From positions 201-8,027 of the forward strand of contig DBQL01000196.1 of the NCBI GenBank assembly GCA_002305235.1: DNA of 7,827 nucleotides. Direction: 5' to 3'. This DNA comes from Prevotella sp. UBA1395. Lineage in GTDB: Bacteria; Bacteroidota; Bacteroidia; Bacteroidales; Bacteroidaceae. Position 1 is the first letter of the stretch. Every line of letters starts with the position of its first letter. The notes under the pieces were generated by a model. That model was not told the origin of the DNA. It worked only from the letters and a program-made list of their open reading frames with translations, and searched no databases. Made by a program: the position numbers and the translations under genes. Shown piece after piece: positions 6,876 through 7,827 of this stretch.

Positions 6876-7742
6876 CTAATTTCCCTCCTTTGGTTTCAAT
6901 GAGTCTTGGGCGGCGCGAAGCACCTCAAGGCGTTCGAGCATGGGCTTGTTGTCGATCACGCACACATCGCGCAGGTTGGCAAAATCGGTCGACAGCTCCA
7001 CCTGCAACCGATAAGACAATCCGTCGGTCGAGTTGTAAACATGCAGAATCTTACCCACGGCGATGCCGGGAGGAAACACCGACGAGTAGCCGGAGGTCTC
7101 CACCTGCTCGTAGAGCTTGAAGTGGGCATGCCGCGGAATGTCGTCGACGAAGGCCAACTTGCGATTTCCGCCGTCCCAGTGCAGATAGCCGAAGTATCCC
7201 CTTCCGCGCACCTGACAACTGATATTCGACTTGCTGTTCAGCACGGGAATCACCACCGAATAGTGTGTCGAGGCCAGATAGACAATGCCCACCACCCCGT
7301 TTCCGCATGCCACGCCCATGTCTTTGGCCACGCCGTCGGCCGTACCCTTGTCGATGGTGATGAGGTTATCATGTCGGTTCACGGTGTTGCTCACCACCTT
7401 GGCGGGTATGAGCGTGTAGCCTTTGAGCAGTTCAAACTGCCCGCGTCGCGCCCATCCGCTGTCGCGTGTCACCTCGGTGAGCTTGTCGCTCATGCTCTTG
7501 ACCTGCTGCTCGAGATACAGATTGCGCTGCGTAAGTTCCTGATTGACCTTCGACATCGAGAAAAACGACTCGATGTCGGCGTTCCAACTCATCACCTGCC
7601 CGGCCACCACGTTGGCCGAGGTGAACCATACGCTGCCCTGATAGCTGTTAAACTGAAACAGCAACACCATACTGAGCACTTCCAATATCAGGAAGACGAA
7701 CCAGTGATTGTATTTGGCAAGAAACTCTAAGAGATTGCGCAT
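6876..7742 (-). CDS. mreC: Rod shape-determining protein MreC
   Basis: MreC is a single-pass inner-membrane protein with a large periplasmic domain that binds and activates PBP2-RodA. The 288 residues show one membrane segment (about 13-30), a probable coiled coil (about 58-92, with NQELTQRNLYLEQQVKSM) used for dimerisation, and the beta-domain signatures NLITIDKGTADGVAKDMGV (126-144), GNGVVGIV (147-154), and VETSGYSSVFPPGIAVGKI (214-232). Length is typical. The start ATG at 7742 has no strong Shine-Dalgarno motif before it. The reading frame stays open to the window edge, but the 28 upstream in-frame codons contain no ATG, GTG or TTG, so 7742 is the only start available inside the window. 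mreB would normally precede it and must lie, if present, beyond the right edge. mreC is the first visible gene of the mreC-mreD-mrdA-rodA run. Confidence 0.95.
   Translation of the reverse strand: MRNLLEFLAKYNHWFVFLILEVLSMVLLFQFNSYQGSVWFTSANVVAGQVMSWNADIESFFSMSKVNQELTQRNLYLEQQVKSMSDKLTEVTRDSGWARRGQFELLKGYTLIPAKVVSNTVNRHDNLITIDKGTADGVAKDMGVACGNGVVGIVYLASTHYSVVIPVLNSKSNISCQVRGRGYFGYLHWDGGNRKLAFVDDIPRHAHFKLYEQVETSGYSSVFPPGIAVGKILHVYNSTDGLSYRLQVELSTDFANLRDVCVIDNKPMLERLEVLRAAQDSLKPKEGN
6883..6891 (-). promoter_or_regulatory. Shine-Dalgarno-like site for mreD
   Basis: Reads AAAGGAGGG on the minus strand, nine bases before the mreD ATG and inside the last codons of mreC. It is close to the ideal anti-Shine-Dalgarno complement. 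This is notable because Bacteroidota genes generally make little use of such motifs. Confidence 0.6.
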
Positions 7743-7759
7743 AGGGAACTTGTAGGCTC

Positions 7760-7827
7760 TGAAACCTGAGGCATGAGGGTTGCACGTTGAGGTTGGCGGT
7801 GCCGAACCTTGAGATTTGAGTTTTGGC
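7760..7827. repeat. Degenerate 7-base tandem pattern (TGAG core) upstream of mreC
   Basis: On the plus strand TGAG recurs at 7767, 7774, 7788, 7810 and 7817, with spacings of 7, 14, 22 and 7 bases. The related unit TGAAACC sits in the same register at 7760. Units can be written TGAGGCA, TGAGGGT, TGCACGT, TGAGGTT, and then, after one extra base, TGAGATT and TGAGTTT. The pattern runs to the window edge, so its full extent is unknown. It lies in the non-coding stretch 7743-7827 ahead of mreC. The matching minus strand has no stop codon in any frame across these 85 bases. Decayed simple repeat is the plainest reading; a role is not shown. Confidence 0.5.

Noticed and set aside
6906..7730. 274-residue open frame on the plus strand covering almost all of mreC
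   Set aside because: It is an exact antisense shadow of mreC, whose family motifs are unambiguous. His-rich composition and lack of domains argue against a real gene.
7743..7827. MreB–MreC read-through fusion, because the mreC frame is open to the window edge
   Set aside because: The upstream codons are Pro/Ser/Thr-rich with no MreB-like sequence and come from a repeat-like stretch; MreC begins normally at its ATG.
7743..7827. Bacteroidota-type promoter (TAnnTTTG) ahead of mreC
   Set aside because: No match to the -7 element was seen on the minus strand in these 85 bases; a promoter may lie further upstream.

Overview
The window reads as core chromosome of a Bacteroidota bacterium, most likely order Bacteroidales and plausibly a fairly GC-rich Prevotella-like species. 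Three things point there: a GldH lipoprotein, the long Bacteroidota-type PSP1 protein, and the gene set holB–ricT–gldH lying next to the mre cell-shape operon. The genus is an inference. There are no tRNAs, rRNAs, mobile elements or CRISPR arrays. Coding density is very high, and no non-coding stretch exceeds 85 bases.

Left part, plus strand (17–3067): three tightly packed genes. These are holB (clamp-loader delta' subunit), a PSP1/RicT-family protein with a long polar tail, and gldH (outer-envelope lipoprotein). One base separates holB from ricT, and ricT and gldH share an ATGA, so they look like one transcription unit. It may continue upstream of the window. The holB–ricT pairing matches the holB–yaaT pairing of Bacillus subtilis, so it is old.

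Right part, minus strand (3073–7742): the elongasome operon, read right to left as mreC, mreD, the PBP2 gene and rodA. MreC and MreD are the scaffold that joins cytoplasmic MreB filaments to the wall synthases. RodA polymerises glycan strands and PBP2 cross-links them. mreB is not in the window and would be expected beyond the right edge. The genes abut or overlap (2-base gap, ATGA, 20-base overlap), and each internal gene has a Shine-Dalgarno-like motif. The PBP2 start is placed at 6373, where it overlaps the mreD stop, which gives 616 residues.

The two units converge with only 5 bases between the gldH and rodA stop codons. The right edge (about 7760–7827) is non-coding and carries a degenerate 7-base tandem pattern built on TGAG.

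No clearly new multi-gene system is visible. The points most worth a second look are a cysteine-free delta' that has lost its zinc-module ligands, a RodA about 115 residues longer than E. coli RodA with about four extra membrane helices, a possible Cys/His metal site in PBP2, two separate cysteine clusters plus a disordered tail in the RicT homologue, and the heptad repeat ahead of mreC.
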